This document shows positions 45,625-54,565 of a DNA stretch of 64,000 nucleotides, piece after piece (the stretch's first letter is position 1; each line of letters opens with the position of its first letter). The stretch comes from Ruoffia halotolerans (GTDB lineage: Bacteria; Bacillota; Bacilli; Lactobacillales; Aerococcaceae): assembly GCF_014049385.1 (NCBI RefSeq), contig NZ_JACAOA010000003.1:1-64000 (forward strand). The letters run 5' to 3'. The notes under the pieces were generated by a model. It was not told where the DNA came from. It made no database searches and saw only the letters and a program-made list of their open reading frames with translations. Position numbers and translations under genes: made by a program.

Positions 45625-46395
45625 TTATACCTCAGCTGTATCTCTTAAATTGATTAAAGCTAAGTACTCTTCAAGTGTCAAACCATGTTCATACATAAAT
45701 GACGCGTGGTCTTTTCCTACATATCGAATATGCCAAGGTTCGTATTCGTAACCAGTGATGTGTGCTTTTCCTTCTAAGTAGCGTAAGATAAAGCCATAAT
45801 CATGGCCATTCTCTGCTAACCAAATCGCAGAACCGTATTGTCCGTAGGCTTGGTGTAAATCACGTCCGTATTCTTGCCAATCCGTTCCAAGTAAATCAAA
45901 AGCCAATCCAGTCGAATGTTCAGTCGCATCTGCTGGGGCAATAAACATGTCCGTCATATAAAAGGCATCCGCATCACTATAACCATCCGCAATATACATA
46001 TTATAACGACTATCAAAGTTCATTGCTTGATAGGCAATTGTTCGGTGAGCAGAGACAGTTTCAAAGTAGTATCCTGCTTGTTCTGCTGCAGTAATTAAAG
46101 CATTAAACTCTTCGAAAATATTTGCGTTGTAGGCATGCCCCGTCCCTGTCCAAGCAAATTCCATATCTAAATCTGCTTCCAAACGGTTTTCTCGGTTGAT
46201 CAACATTAGTGCTGGATCATCTAAAGATGCATCCTCTGGCAAGGCTTCAACTAATTCTTCTACAGTTAAATCAGATTTAAATGGTTCAATGAGTTCGGTA
46301 TCAATCAACTCAATCGCTCCAATGTTTTTAACGGGTAAAGTTATCAAGACAACCACTGTCATTAAAAAATAACGCCATTTAGTTTTAAATTTCAT
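45625..46395 (-). CDS. D-alanyl-D-alanine carboxypeptidase (VanY/M15B type)
   Basis: 256 aa from ATG 46395 (AAGGAGCTTAAATTA upstream). N-terminal signal-anchor (KFKTKWRYFLMTVVVLITLP). The M15 catalytic pieces are AHRTIAYQ, EHSTGLAFDLLG (HxxxxxxD) and EPWHIRYVG (ExxH), so zinc ligands His, Asp, His are complete. It trims terminal D-Ala from muropeptides outside the membrane. No vancomycin-resistance genes are nearby, so a housekeeping role is likely. Confidence 0.9.
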   Translation of the reverse strand: MKFKTKWRYFLMTVVVLITLPVKNIGAIELIDTELIEPFKSDLTVEELVEALPEDASLDDPALMLINRENRLEADLDMEFAWTGTGHAYNANIFEEFNALITAAEQAGYYFETVSAHRTIAYQAMNFDSRYNMYIADGYSDADAFYMTDMFIAPADATEHSTGLAFDLLGTDWQEYGRDLHQAYGQYGSAIWLAENGHDYGFILRYLEGKAHITGYEYEPWHIRYVGKDHASFMYEHGLTLEEYLALINLRDTAEV

Positions 46396-46479
46396 TAATT
46401 TAAGCTCCTTCATTAAGATTACTCATCTATTATCTCAAATTTTCTCAGTAAGACAACCTTTTTCAATAAGATTTTAAAC

Positions 46480-46522
46480 TAAAACACACCAGCCATTATA
46501 AAACAAACTGATGTGTCATTAT
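46480..46522 (-). terminator. exoA terminator
   Basis: ACACATCAG/CTGGTGTGT stem with TTTTAG on the minus strand. Confidence 0.65.
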
Positions 46523-46530
46523 AATACATT

Positions 46531-47358
46531 TTAAATATCAATTTCCAACAAGGTTGGGGTGTGGTCTTGACGAGTTCCTGAATCAATCATTTCAGATTTT
46601 TGAACTTTATCCGCAATTCGATCACTTACTAACCAGTAGTCAATTCTCCACCCTGAGTTGTTGATTTTACTAGTCTTTGCGCGTTGATTCCACCATGAAT
46701 AAACGCCTTCCACATCTCCGTGAATATAACGGAATGTATCTGTAAAGCCGCGAGCTAATAGATTTGTGAACCCTTCACGCTCTTCGTCCGTAAAGCCAGC
46801 TGATCGACGGTTACTCTTAGGATTCTTCAAGTCAATTTCTTTGTGAGCGACGTTATAGTCACCTGTTGCAATCACAGGTTTCTCTTTATCAAGGCTCGCT
46901 AAGTAATCCGCATATTTAATATCCCATTGTTGACGCTCTTCTAAACGAACTAAGCCCGAACCAGCATTCGGTGTATATACTTGTGTAATAAAGAAATCAT
47001 CAAATTCAAGTGTAATAATACGCCCTTCCGCATCCATGGTACTTGGTGCACCAATTTCTGGATATGTAACATTAGGTGAAAGGAAGTTTTTGAATAAGAA
47101 CATTGTCCCGGCATAACTTTTACGGGCAGGTTCTTTTGAACTATTCCAAGCGATGGTGTAATCTGGCACGTCTTCTTGCAAGATTTCTAAATGCTTTTTA
47201 GTTGGTCCTTTACTTGATAATTTAGTTTCTTGAATCGCTATTACATCTGGGTCTTCATCTTTAATTGTCTTTAGTACAGCTCTTGATAATTCTGCTCTCG
47301 CTGAGTCACTAGTTAAAGCTGCGTTAAGTGAATCGATATTCCATGAAATTAATTTCAC
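46531..47358 (-). CDS. exoA: exodeoxyribonuclease III / AP endonuclease
   Basis: 275 aa. GTG 47358 is preferred to ATG 47364, because GAGGAG lies 7 nt before the GTG but only one base before the ATG. EEP-family residues: LISWNIDSL, AIQETKLS (metal Glu), VYTPNAGS, GDYNVAHKEIDL, YSWWNQRA and the terminal DHTPTLLEI His. It repairs abasic sites, complementing mutM. Monocistronic. Confidence 0.93.
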   Translation of the reverse strand: MKLISWNIDSLNAALTSDSARAELSRAVLKTIKDEDPDVIAIQETKLSSKGPTKKHLEILQEDVPDYTIAWNSSKEPARKSYAGTMFLFKNFLSPNVTYPEIGAPSTMDAEGRIITLEFDDFFITQVYTPNAGSGLVRLEERQQWDIKYADYLASLDKEKPVIATGDYNVAHKEIDLKNPKSNRRSAGFTDEEREGFTNLLARGFTDTFRYIHGDVEGVYSWWNQRAKTSKINNSGWRIDYWLVSDRIADKVQKSEMIDSGTRQDHTPTLLEIDI

Positions 47359-47534
47359 TGTCATTCTCCTCGTATACTTTATTTATTCTTATTCATTTTA
47401 TATTTAACTGCTTGGATGGTCAAACATTGTGATAATTTCTTTATAAAAGGGTTCAAAATTGATTGATGATTGCGATTTATGATATATTTAATTCAAGACA
47501 ACGAAGACGGAAAATATGGAAGAGAGGGATGTCT

Positions 47535-48599
47535 ATGGCAAGAGGAGGAGGCCGCGGAGGTGGCGGCGGTGGTCGCAGCGGCGGCTTCGGTGGGTCTCGT
47601 GGTGGCGGTGGTCGCAGTAGTTCTGGTGGACGCGGTGGCGGATCATTCGGTGGGAGTCGTGGCGGAGGCTCTTGGGGTGGTGGCGGTTCTTGGGGCGGTG
47701 GAGGTTACAATTCTCGTCCAGTCATTCGAACCGGACCAATCTTTACCTCATGGGGTTCTCGTCGTAGAAGAAGTTCCTTTGGTGGTGGCCCTTACGGAGG
47801 CGGAGGTGGCGGTGGCTGTTCAAGCACACTCCTCTCAATGATTATTATTGGTGTAATCATCATGTTCATATTACCAATGATATTTGGTGGTATGGGGGGG
47901 AGTTCGAATAATAATTCATCAAACTCTGAAACTTCTGTAACGCGCTCAACCATTGAACGTGAGCCACTTCCTGCAGGATCAGTCAATGAAACAGATTATT
48001 ATACCGATGACGCCAACTGGGTTGAAAACCAAACAGTTATGAATGACGGTTTACGTCATTTCTATGAAAAAACAGGTGTGCAACCTCATGTCTATATTAC
48101 AACTGAAATTAATGGTTCAAGCAACGCTTCAATGTCGGAAGTTGAGGAGTATACCAATGAACTTTACGATGAATTATTTACCGATGAAGCTCACTTATTG
48201 TTAATGTTTTATGAAGGTACACCAAGTAATTACACAACCTATTATGTCACGGGTTCCCAAGCTGACCAAGTGATTGATAGAGAAGCGGCGGACATACTAT
48301 TAGATTACATTGACCGATATTACTATGACATGAATCTCAACACTTCTGAATTCTTTAGCAAGTCATTCCGTGATGCAGCTGATCGAATTATGGACGTAAC
48401 AACTTCACCTTGGATACCTGTCCTACTAGTAATAGGTGGCGTGATTCTCGTTGGAATCCTATTCTTATGGTGGCGTAAGCGTAAGGAACAAGAAGCGATT
48501 GAAGCCAAACGTACCGAAGATATGTTAAGTAAACCGATAGACATTTTTGGAAAAAGTTCTGAAGCAGACGATTTAGCAAAAAAATACGAAGACAAATAA
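47535..48599 (+). CDS. RGG-rich TPM-domain membrane protein
   Basis: 354 aa from ATG 47535 (GAGAGGGATGTCT upstream; ATG 47529 is possible but too close). Residues 2-62 and 79-93 are Gly/Arg/Ser-rich with many RGG and GGS words; a membrane helix follows (about 97-117), then a TPM-fold domain (about 150-290, with NDGLRHFYEKTGVQPHVYI), and a second helix (about 293-313) with a charged tail. It is 24 nt upstream of the PspA gene. TPM-type membrane proteins occur in PspA operons of other Bacilli, so it may be the envelope partner of PspA. Confidence 0.78.
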   Translation: MARGGGRGGGGGGRSGGFGGSRGGGGRSSSGGRGGGSFGGSRGGGSWGGGGSWGGGGYNSRPVIRTGPIFTSWGSRRRRSSFGGGPYGGGGGGGCSSTLLSMIIIGVIIMFILPMIFGGMGGSSNNNSSNSETSVTRSTIEREPLPAGSVNETDYYTDDANWVENQTVMNDGLRHFYEKTGVQPHVYITTEINGSSNASMSEVEEYTNELYDELFTDEAHLLLMFYEGTPSNYTTYYVTGSQADQVIDREAADILLDYIDRYYYDMNLNTSEFFSKSFRDAADRIMDVTTSPWIPVLLVIGGVILVGILFLWWRKRKEQEAIEAKRTEDMLSKPIDIFGKSSEADDLAKKYEDK

Positions 48600-48623
48600 T
48601 ATACAATTTGGAGGAATTACATT

Positions 48624-49322
48624 ATGGCTATACTAAATAGATTTAAAGACATTATTAGTGCAAATATCAACTCCACCATTGACCGCATGGAAGATCCTGA
48701 GAAAATGATCGACCAATACTTACGTGATATGTTAGAAGACTTAGCTGAAGTAAAAGAAAGTACCGCAAGTGTGATGGCTGAAGAAACTCGCAGCAAACGT
48801 AAAGTCGATGAGAATGAAGCTGAAGTTAAGAAATTCGAAGAATTAGCTAAAAAAGCGCTTGAAGCTAATAACGAAGACGACGCACGTATCTTCTTATCTA
48901 AGAAACAAGAAGTTGAAAATGTCGGTGCCGGTTACGCAACAGCTTACGCTGCCGCACATGAAAATGCCGTTAAAATGCGTCAAATGCATGACAAATTGGC
49001 GAAGGATATCGATACATTGAAACACCGTCGTGCAATGATTAAAGGTAAAATGTCAGTGGCAAATACTCAAAAAACAATTAATGATGCCACAGGTAACGTT
49101 ACTCAATCTGAGAATGCGATTGGAAACTTCGAAAGAATGGAAGACAAAGCAAACCGTATGCTAGACGAAGCAAATGCTATGTCAGAATTAAATACGGAAC
49201 CGATTGACGAAGCCAAAGCTTTAGAAGAAAAATACGCTTCAAATACTTCCGCTGCTGTTGAAGATGAATTATCTCGTCTTAAACAACAAATGGGTCTAGA
49301 TTCAACAGATACAGAATCTTAA
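48624..49322 (+). CDS. pspA: PspA/IM30 family protein
   Basis: 232 aa, almost entirely helical coiled coil with the family start LNRFKDIISANINSTIDRMEDPEKMIDQY. Amphipathic N-terminal helix for membrane binding, then long heptads. It forms ESCRT-III-like assemblies that stabilise damaged membrane. GGAGG upstream; operon with the TPM protein; a strong terminator follows. Confidence 0.93.
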   Translation: MAILNRFKDIISANINSTIDRMEDPEKMIDQYLRDMLEDLAEVKESTASVMAEETRSKRKVDENEAEVKKFEELAKKALEANNEDDARIFLSKKQEVENVGAGYATAYAAAHENAVKMRQMHDKLAKDIDTLKHRRAMIKGKMSVANTQKTINDATGNVTQSENAIGNFERMEDKANRMLDEANAMSELNTEPIDEAKALEEKYASNTSAAVEDELSRLKQQMGLDSTDTES

Positions 49323-49333
49323 AAATAAAATTA

Positions 49334-49379
49334 AACGCCCTTCTTTCAGTGCTTGTCACTGAAAGAAGGGCGTTTTTTT
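49334..49379 (+). terminator. pspA terminator
   Basis: AACGCCCTTCTTTCAGTG/CACTGAAAGAAGGGCGTT stem with TTTTTT. Confidence 0.92.
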
Positions 49380-49385
49380 ACATAC

Positions 49386-49688
49386 TTATATAGACTGTAA
49401 TACTTCCGAAACGAGCCAAGCCCACACTCCTACAGTGAACACTGCAGTAATTGGAATCCAAAATTGAAACTTACGATGCTTCGTCTTATGTCTAAAGAAA
49501 CGCATACCTAAGAAAGCACCTAGACCTCCAAACAGAAAACTCGCTTGTAGTAATTTTCTTTCTGAAATTCGGTATTGTCCAGTTCGTGAATATTGTTTAT
49601 CACGGTAGTAAAGATAACACGTGTACACATTCATTAAACCAATAAATAAGATACCGATCATCTCTATCATTCTAATATACTCTTGCAT
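49386..49688 (-). CDS. DUF1294 family membrane protein
   Basis: 100 aa with three to four membrane helices. Family blocks YYRDKQYSR, RISERKLLQASFLFGGLGAFLGM (ERKLLQASFLFGGLGA) and FFRHKTKHRKFQFWIP are clear. Function unknown. Convergent with pspA and sharing its terminator region. Confidence 0.88.
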   Translation of the reverse strand: MQEYIRMIEMIGILFIGLMNVYTCYLYYRDKQYSRTGQYRISERKLLQASFLFGGLGAFLGMRFFRHKTKHRKFQFWIPITAVFTVGVWAWLVSEVLQSI

Positions 49689-49711
49689 TTATTCACTCTT
49701 TCTATTGTAAC

Positions 49712-50189
49712 TTAGCCTTGACTCAACTTATCTTGAGCCGCTTTTTTATAATCTTCACTTCCAGACGATTCCGCAAACTCCGCAATCGTAATGGCTTGCG
49801 TTGATAGAACTTCAATAATATGCTCTTTCATCTTTGGTCATGTATATCCGCCCGCTGCTTGATATTCCTGAATTAAATTCTCCAACTCAGCCTCTCCAAA
49901 CAATAAGTAATGCGCTGTAAAGTCATTGGAAACATCCGTATGCTTCGCCTCAGTCCAGTCAATAATTCCGATGACTTTTGAATTGGAATCAATCAACATA
50001 TGACCTGGATACAAATCACCATGAATAAAGCCGGTCTCTTTTGGCCACAAGTCGTCTTGGTACGCGTAATATCCACTTTTGTCCATTCGCGTCTTTAGCA
50101 ATCACAACTTTAAAGTCCAAATCAATATTAACTTCTTCTAAAGTATCCTCATTTAAATGAATCCCATATTTCTTAGCAATTTCAATCAT
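49712..50189 (-). pseudogene. macrolide/aminoglycoside phosphotransferase-like gene, internally deleted
   Basis: From ATG 50189 the frame reads MIEIAKKYGIHLNEDTLEEVNIDLDFKVVIAKDAN (MIEIAKKYGIHLNED), then jumps to KSGYYAYQDDLWPKETGFIHGDLYPGHML and IGIIDWTEAKHTD. The kinase HGDxxPGHxL and IDWTEA motifs match Mph-type phosphotransferases. Roughly the central 120-150 codons expected for the family are missing; a TGA (near 49838) interrupts the C-terminal region, which continues in frame as PKMKEHIIEVLSTQ. Not functional. Confidence 0.75.
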
Positions 50190-50321
50190 GTCATCACCCT
50201 TTCGTAGGTGTTCTATAATGACTGATTTATATTCTCCTTATTATTGTAACTTAAACTGCTAAAAATACAAAATAACCTCTATGTTATTTTAGATATAAAA
50301 TAAATAGTCTGAGGACTTTCC

Positions 50322-50590
50322 ATGGTCGCAAAATTTTCAGAAAATTTAATCTATGCAATACTATCCGTTGTAGATGAGATACCGAAAGGAAAAATCGCAT
50401 CATAGGGACAAGTTGCCAAACTCATTGACCGTCCGAAAAATGCTCGTCTTGTCGGAAAGATACTCAGCCAAGCTGGTACTATGGTGCTTACCCTTGCCAC
50501 CGCGTGGTGAATCATGCCGACAGACCCGTGCCAACTTTCCGTGATCAAAAGGACTTGTCACTTAATGAAGGCGTTGAGTTAAAAATCTAA
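50322..50590 (+). pseudogene. alkyltransferase-like (MGMT/ATL) protein, disrupted
   Basis: MVAKFSENLIYAILSVVDEI, PKGKIAS, a TAG, GQVAKLIDRPKNARLVGKIL, then shifted frames with VNHADRPVP-like and ending NEGVELKI. This follows the C-terminal DNA-binding domain of O6-alkylguanine-DNA alkyltransferase-like proteins (GKVATYGQVA..PRNARLVG). One stop and at least one frameshift; the PCHR active region is destroyed. Confidence 0.72.
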
Positions 50591-50635
50591 CACATTTGGA
50601 TATAAAAAATTGCCAGTGGGATATGTGATTGTGCG

Positions 50636-50947
50636 TTAACTTGAGACAAACGGCGATGTCATTTGGCTTGAGTTCGGGCAACTAAAGACAAATGGCGATT
50701 CCATTTGGCTTGAGTTTGGACAACTAAGGACAAACGGTGGTTTCATTTGGCTTGAGTTCGCTAAACTAAAGACAAACGGCGATTCCATTTGGCTTGAGTT
50801 CGGGCAACTAAAGACAAATGGCGATTCCATTCGGCTTGAGTTCGATCAACTAAGGACGAACCGCAGTTCCATTTGTCCTGAGTTCGGACAACTAAGGACA
50901 AACGGCAATTCCATTTGGCTTGAGTTTGGGCAACTAAAGACAAACGG
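50636..50947. repeat. tandem 42-bp hairpin repeat array, family A, left part (7 units)
   Basis: CATTTGG-type words begin at 50660, 50702, 50744, 50786, 50828, 50870 and 50912, an exact 42-bp period. Each unit is ATTTGGCTTGAGTT, a 4-5 nt centre, AACTAAAGACAAAT or AACTAAGGACAAAC. The array is cut at 50948 by the IS256-type element and resumes at 52282 in the same phase. Confidence 0.92.
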
Positions 50948-52273
50948 TGTCAAGTCCATAATCTTGTGTAAAAGTCTCAATGTAGTTATATCATCTGGTC
51001 ATCATGCACATCACACTTGTAAGAATGTCCGAGCGTTATTTTCCCAATTTTCGTGGAAATCAATTAATATCGAACCGATTAAACGCTCTGCAGAGGCTAT
51101 GTTTGGATAAATTCCAATCACTCTGTCTCGCCGTCTAATTTCACGATTCAGACGCTCAACTGAATTGGTTGTGCGCAACGAAACATGAAAAGCTTCGGGT
51201 TCTAACATATATTGAATGGCATCCTCAAAACCATTATCTAAAATCTTTAAGGCTTCAGTATACTTGGGATTATCTTTAAGTTGCGATTCATAGGCTTGTT
51301 TCAACTCACGCGCATGTTGTTGTGTTGGTGCTTGGAGGATCTTTCTAAGTATTTTTCTTTCTTCTTTACTGTTCTTTTTAGGCATTACATCAATAATGTT
51401 TCTAATAAAGTGAAATGTATAGCGTTGCCAAATAGTCCCTACAAAGACTTTACGAATCGCTTTTTTCAGTCCAGCATGGGCATCAGAAATAACCATGGTT
51501 GGTGTCTGTAGTCCACGCGAGCGTAAATCTAGAAAGAAGCGTGACCAGGCTGCTTCGGTTTCTTCTTCTGAGACCATAAAACCGACGATTTCTCGTTTAT
51601 TTATATCATTAACACCTTGGGCGATATAAACAGCTTTAGACACGACGCGATTGTCCTCTCTCACTTTGATATACATTGCGTCTACATATAAGTAACGAAA
51701 TTTAGAGTGCGATAACGACCGTTGTTTAAACGCTTCAATTTGTGGATCTAATTCCTGCATGATGTCTGAGACAAAGGACTTGGATACATTTTCGCCACAG
51801 AGCTGTTCCACTATTTTCGTGACTTTTCGAGTAGAAACACCCATAATGACCATCTCAATCATCCCAAGGACAAACGCTTTATCCATCCGCTGGTAGCTGT
51901 TAAACACGTCTGTTTTAAACTCGCCTGATCTCGTCCGTGGTACTTTTAAGTTGATGCTCCCGATATTTAGCATGAGGTCCCGTTCGTAATAGCCATTCCG
52001 CTGATCTTTTCGTTCCGAAGTCCGTTCATAGTTCTCTGCTTTAATGTAGCGATCACGTTCAACTTCCATATAAGCGTTAAAGACAGTGACAGCTAATGAT
52101 TTCATCATCGCATTCATATCGCTATTCATGACTGCCTCTGTTAATTCTTCTAAATTTAAGGTAATATTTAATTGAGCCATAATAATCTTCCTTTCAATGT
52201 TTGTCTGTCAACTACATTGTACCAAAGAGATTATTATGGTTTTTTACTTTTACACAATTATATGGGCTTTATC
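50948..52273 (-). mobile_element. IS256-family insertion sequence, complete (1326 bp)
   Basis: The ends read TGTCAAGTCCATAATCTTG.. and, on the other strand, GATAAAGCCCATATAATTG.., then both TGTGTAAAAGT: imperfect inverted repeats of about 28 bp closely like IS256 termini. The 8-bp word ACAAACGG flanks both sides (50940-50947, 52274-52281), a target duplication of the size known for this family. One intact transposase gene fills it. It has landed inside a family A repeat unit. Confidence 0.9.
51011..52180 (-). CDS. IS256-family transposase
   Basis: 389 aa, the usual length. Mutator-type DDE transposase: YLYVDAMYIKVRED (first Asp), ISDAHAGLKKAI (second Asp), WQRYTFHFIRNI (C/TxxH block) and the late TTNSVERLNREIRRR with the catalytic Glu. 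Upstream KDQRNGYYERDL and IGSINLKVPRTRSG are also family blocks. No internal stop; it should be active. Confidence 0.95.
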   Translation of the reverse strand: MAQLNITLNLEELTEAVMNSDMNAMMKSLAVTVFNAYMEVERDRYIKAENYERTSERKDQRNGYYERDLMLNIGSINLKVPRTRSGEFKTDVFNSYQRMDKAFVLGMIEMVIMGVSTRKVTKIVEQLCGENVSKSFVSDIMQELDPQIEAFKQRSLSHSKFRYLYVDAMYIKVREDNRVVSKAVYIAQGVNDINKREIVGFMVSEEETEAAWSRFFLDLRSRGLQTPTMVISDAHAGLKKAIRKVFVGTIWQRYTFHFIRNIIDVMPKKNSKEERKILRKILQAPTQQHARELKQAYESQLKDNPKYTEALKILDNGFEDAIQYMLEPEAFHVSLRTTNSVERLNREIRRRDRVIGIYPNIASAERLIGSILIDFHENWENNARTFLQV

Positions 52274-52281
52274 ACAAACGG

Positions 52282-52400
52282 CGATTCCATTTGGCTTGAG
52301 TTCGCTAAACTAAAGACAAACGGTGATTCCATTTGGCTTGAGTTTGGACAACTAAAGACAAACGACATGCCCATTTTGCTTGAATTCACTCAAATGATTG
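52282..52400. repeat. tandem 42-bp hairpin repeat array, family A, right part (3 units)
   Basis: Units at 52288, 52330 and 52372. Removing the IS and one ACAAACGG copy restores an unbroken ten-unit array, with the next unit expected at 50954 falling exactly on 52288. The last unit is degenerate (CATTTTGCTTGAATTC). Confidence 0.9.
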
Positions 52401-52406
52401 TTTTTC

Positions 52407-53206
<800 letters not shown>

Positions 53207-53212
53207 GCAACT

Positions 53213-54085
53213 TTATCCTTCTTGTGCAATATCTTGTATTAGTGGTTTCAGCCAGTCTTCGAGATTGTTTAATTCAAAGCCTTCAGCTTCAATCTTATCT
53301 GAACGCAAATATTGGTCATGAACGGTGCTAAATGGCGATTCATGTGACCGGTCATTCGTATACTCAACCTTTACTTGTTTTCCAGTCATCTCTTCTAACC
53401 AAGCTATAAAAGTTTCGACAGTAATTGCGTTGCGTGAACTAATATTATAGATGCCTTCTTTTTGGTTCTCAATCGCCCACACAATCGACTCTGCTGCTTT
53501 CGTTCCTTTGACGTAATTTACTTTAATTTCTGGATCTGTAAAGTAAACAACTTCGTCATTCATTACTTTCTCAACATAAAAATGCAGACGCTCAGTATAA
53601 TCATCTAAATCCAGGACAATTGGGAAGCGAAATGCTGTAAGTTTGAACGGTGCTTCATTAAATAATACTTGTTCAACTTGCCTTTTACCTTCGCCATAAT
53701 TTACTTCAATATTTGGGTCAATATGATAATTTAAAGGATCAAAGTCCACTTCAGTGTAGCCATCAATATCCCCACTGTAAACCGCCATAGACGAAGTAAA
53801 GTAAAGATGATCTATAGAATCCTTGAATTTATCCATAATAATTCGCGCATCATCTGCCGTGTAACAAATATTGTCAAAGACTGCATCCCAAGTTTGCTCA
53901 GTCACTTCAGCCCATCCTTCGTGGCTCGCATCGCGTGCATCTAGAGTAATGTGCATAGCTTTTCCTTCAAAGGGATTGGGTTTATTTCCACGTGTTGCTA
54001 TCGTCACATCATGACCGCTATCTAATAATTGTTGTACTGCCTTCATTCCAAAGAAATTGGTTCCACCTAATACTAATAATTTCAT
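53213..54085 (-). CDS. NAD-dependent epimerase/reductase-like protein
   Basis: 290 aa. It starts MKLLVLGGTNFFGMKAVQQL (GGTxFxG nucleotide-binding loop), then TIATRGNKP, FDNICYTADDA, YFTSSMAVYSG (Ser/Tyr region, S-x-Y instead of a normal YxxxK), later VNYVKGTKAAESIVW. Extended SDR fold of the type close to plastid RNA-binding/epimerase-like proteins. Substrate unknown. Six bases upstream of the truncated ABM start, so both once formed an operon. Confidence 0.82.
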   Translation of the reverse strand: MKLLVLGGTNFFGMKAVQQLLDSGHDVTIATRGNKPNPFEGKAMHITLDARDASHEGWAEVTEQTWDAVFDNICYTADDARIIMDKFKDSIDHLYFTSSMAVYSGDIDGYTEVDFDPLNYHIDPNIEVNYGEGKRQVEQVLFNEAPFKLTAFRFPIVLDLDDYTERLHFYVEKVMNDEVVYFTDPEIKVNYVKGTKAAESIVWAIENQKEGIYNISSRNAITVETFIAWLEEMTGKQVKVEYTNDRSHESPFSTVHDQYLRSDKIEAEGFELNNLEDWLKPLIQDIAQEG

Positions 54086-54111
54086 TTTGTACCTGCTTTC
54101 TTTAATTTTCC

Positions 54112-54543
54112 ATTCGTTTTTGATAAATCTTTTCGTATGTTTTTGTATTTCGAACAGTCATTTGCTTATAACATGGAGACTTCACTAAGTATCTTGCATA
54201 CGCCGTCTTTTGTAATTGGCTTCGTCGTATTTCCCCAAATAAACTGCTAACTCACCAAAATGAATTTCTTCATTCCACCCAGTCATAAATTTAAGTAATC
54301 TGCTTTGTTAGTTTTAGCACAAATAATGATTGAAAGTAAATCATAATCCTATGCCTCTTTTAAATGAGTTTGAACTTTTTCTCTAATCGAATTGATATCT
54401 TCATCGCTATTAAAGAAAAGATTCCCGCTATTGATATAAGAAGTCACTTGGGTAAATCCAAGCGCTTCTAGGTTTTCTCTTAGTTACGCCATCACCACTC
54501 GAATCTTACCACCAATATTGATTCCTCTGAGTAAATAGTACAT
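54112..54543 (-). pseudogene. DUF1697 family protein, decayed
   Basis: From ATG 54543: MYYLLRGINIGGKIRVVMA, stop, LRENLEALGFTQVTSYINSG, NLFFNSDEDINSIREKVQT, stop, YDLLSIIICAKT, then frameshifted WNEEIHFGELAVYLGKYDEA and PCYKQMTVRNTKTYEKIYQK. These are the DUF1697 blocks in order (LLRGINVGG, YINSGN, VRNxxTY). At least two stops and two frameshifts. Confidence 0.8.
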
Positions 54544-54565
54544 GGTGCATCGTTTGGACTCCTGT

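Noticed and set aside
45625-46395. Vancomycin-resistance VanY
   Set aside because: The zinc peptidase is VanY-like, but no vanH/A/X or regulator genes are nearby; a housekeeping carboxypeptidase is simpler.
47470-47841. Plus-strand Ala/Val-rich frame of 123 codons
   Set aside because: Out-of-frame shadow of the Gly-rich coding region of the TPM-domain gene.
50636-50943. Short repetitive frames that look like a repeat protein
   Set aside because: Product of the family A array; the array is split by the IS without any sign of a coding gene.
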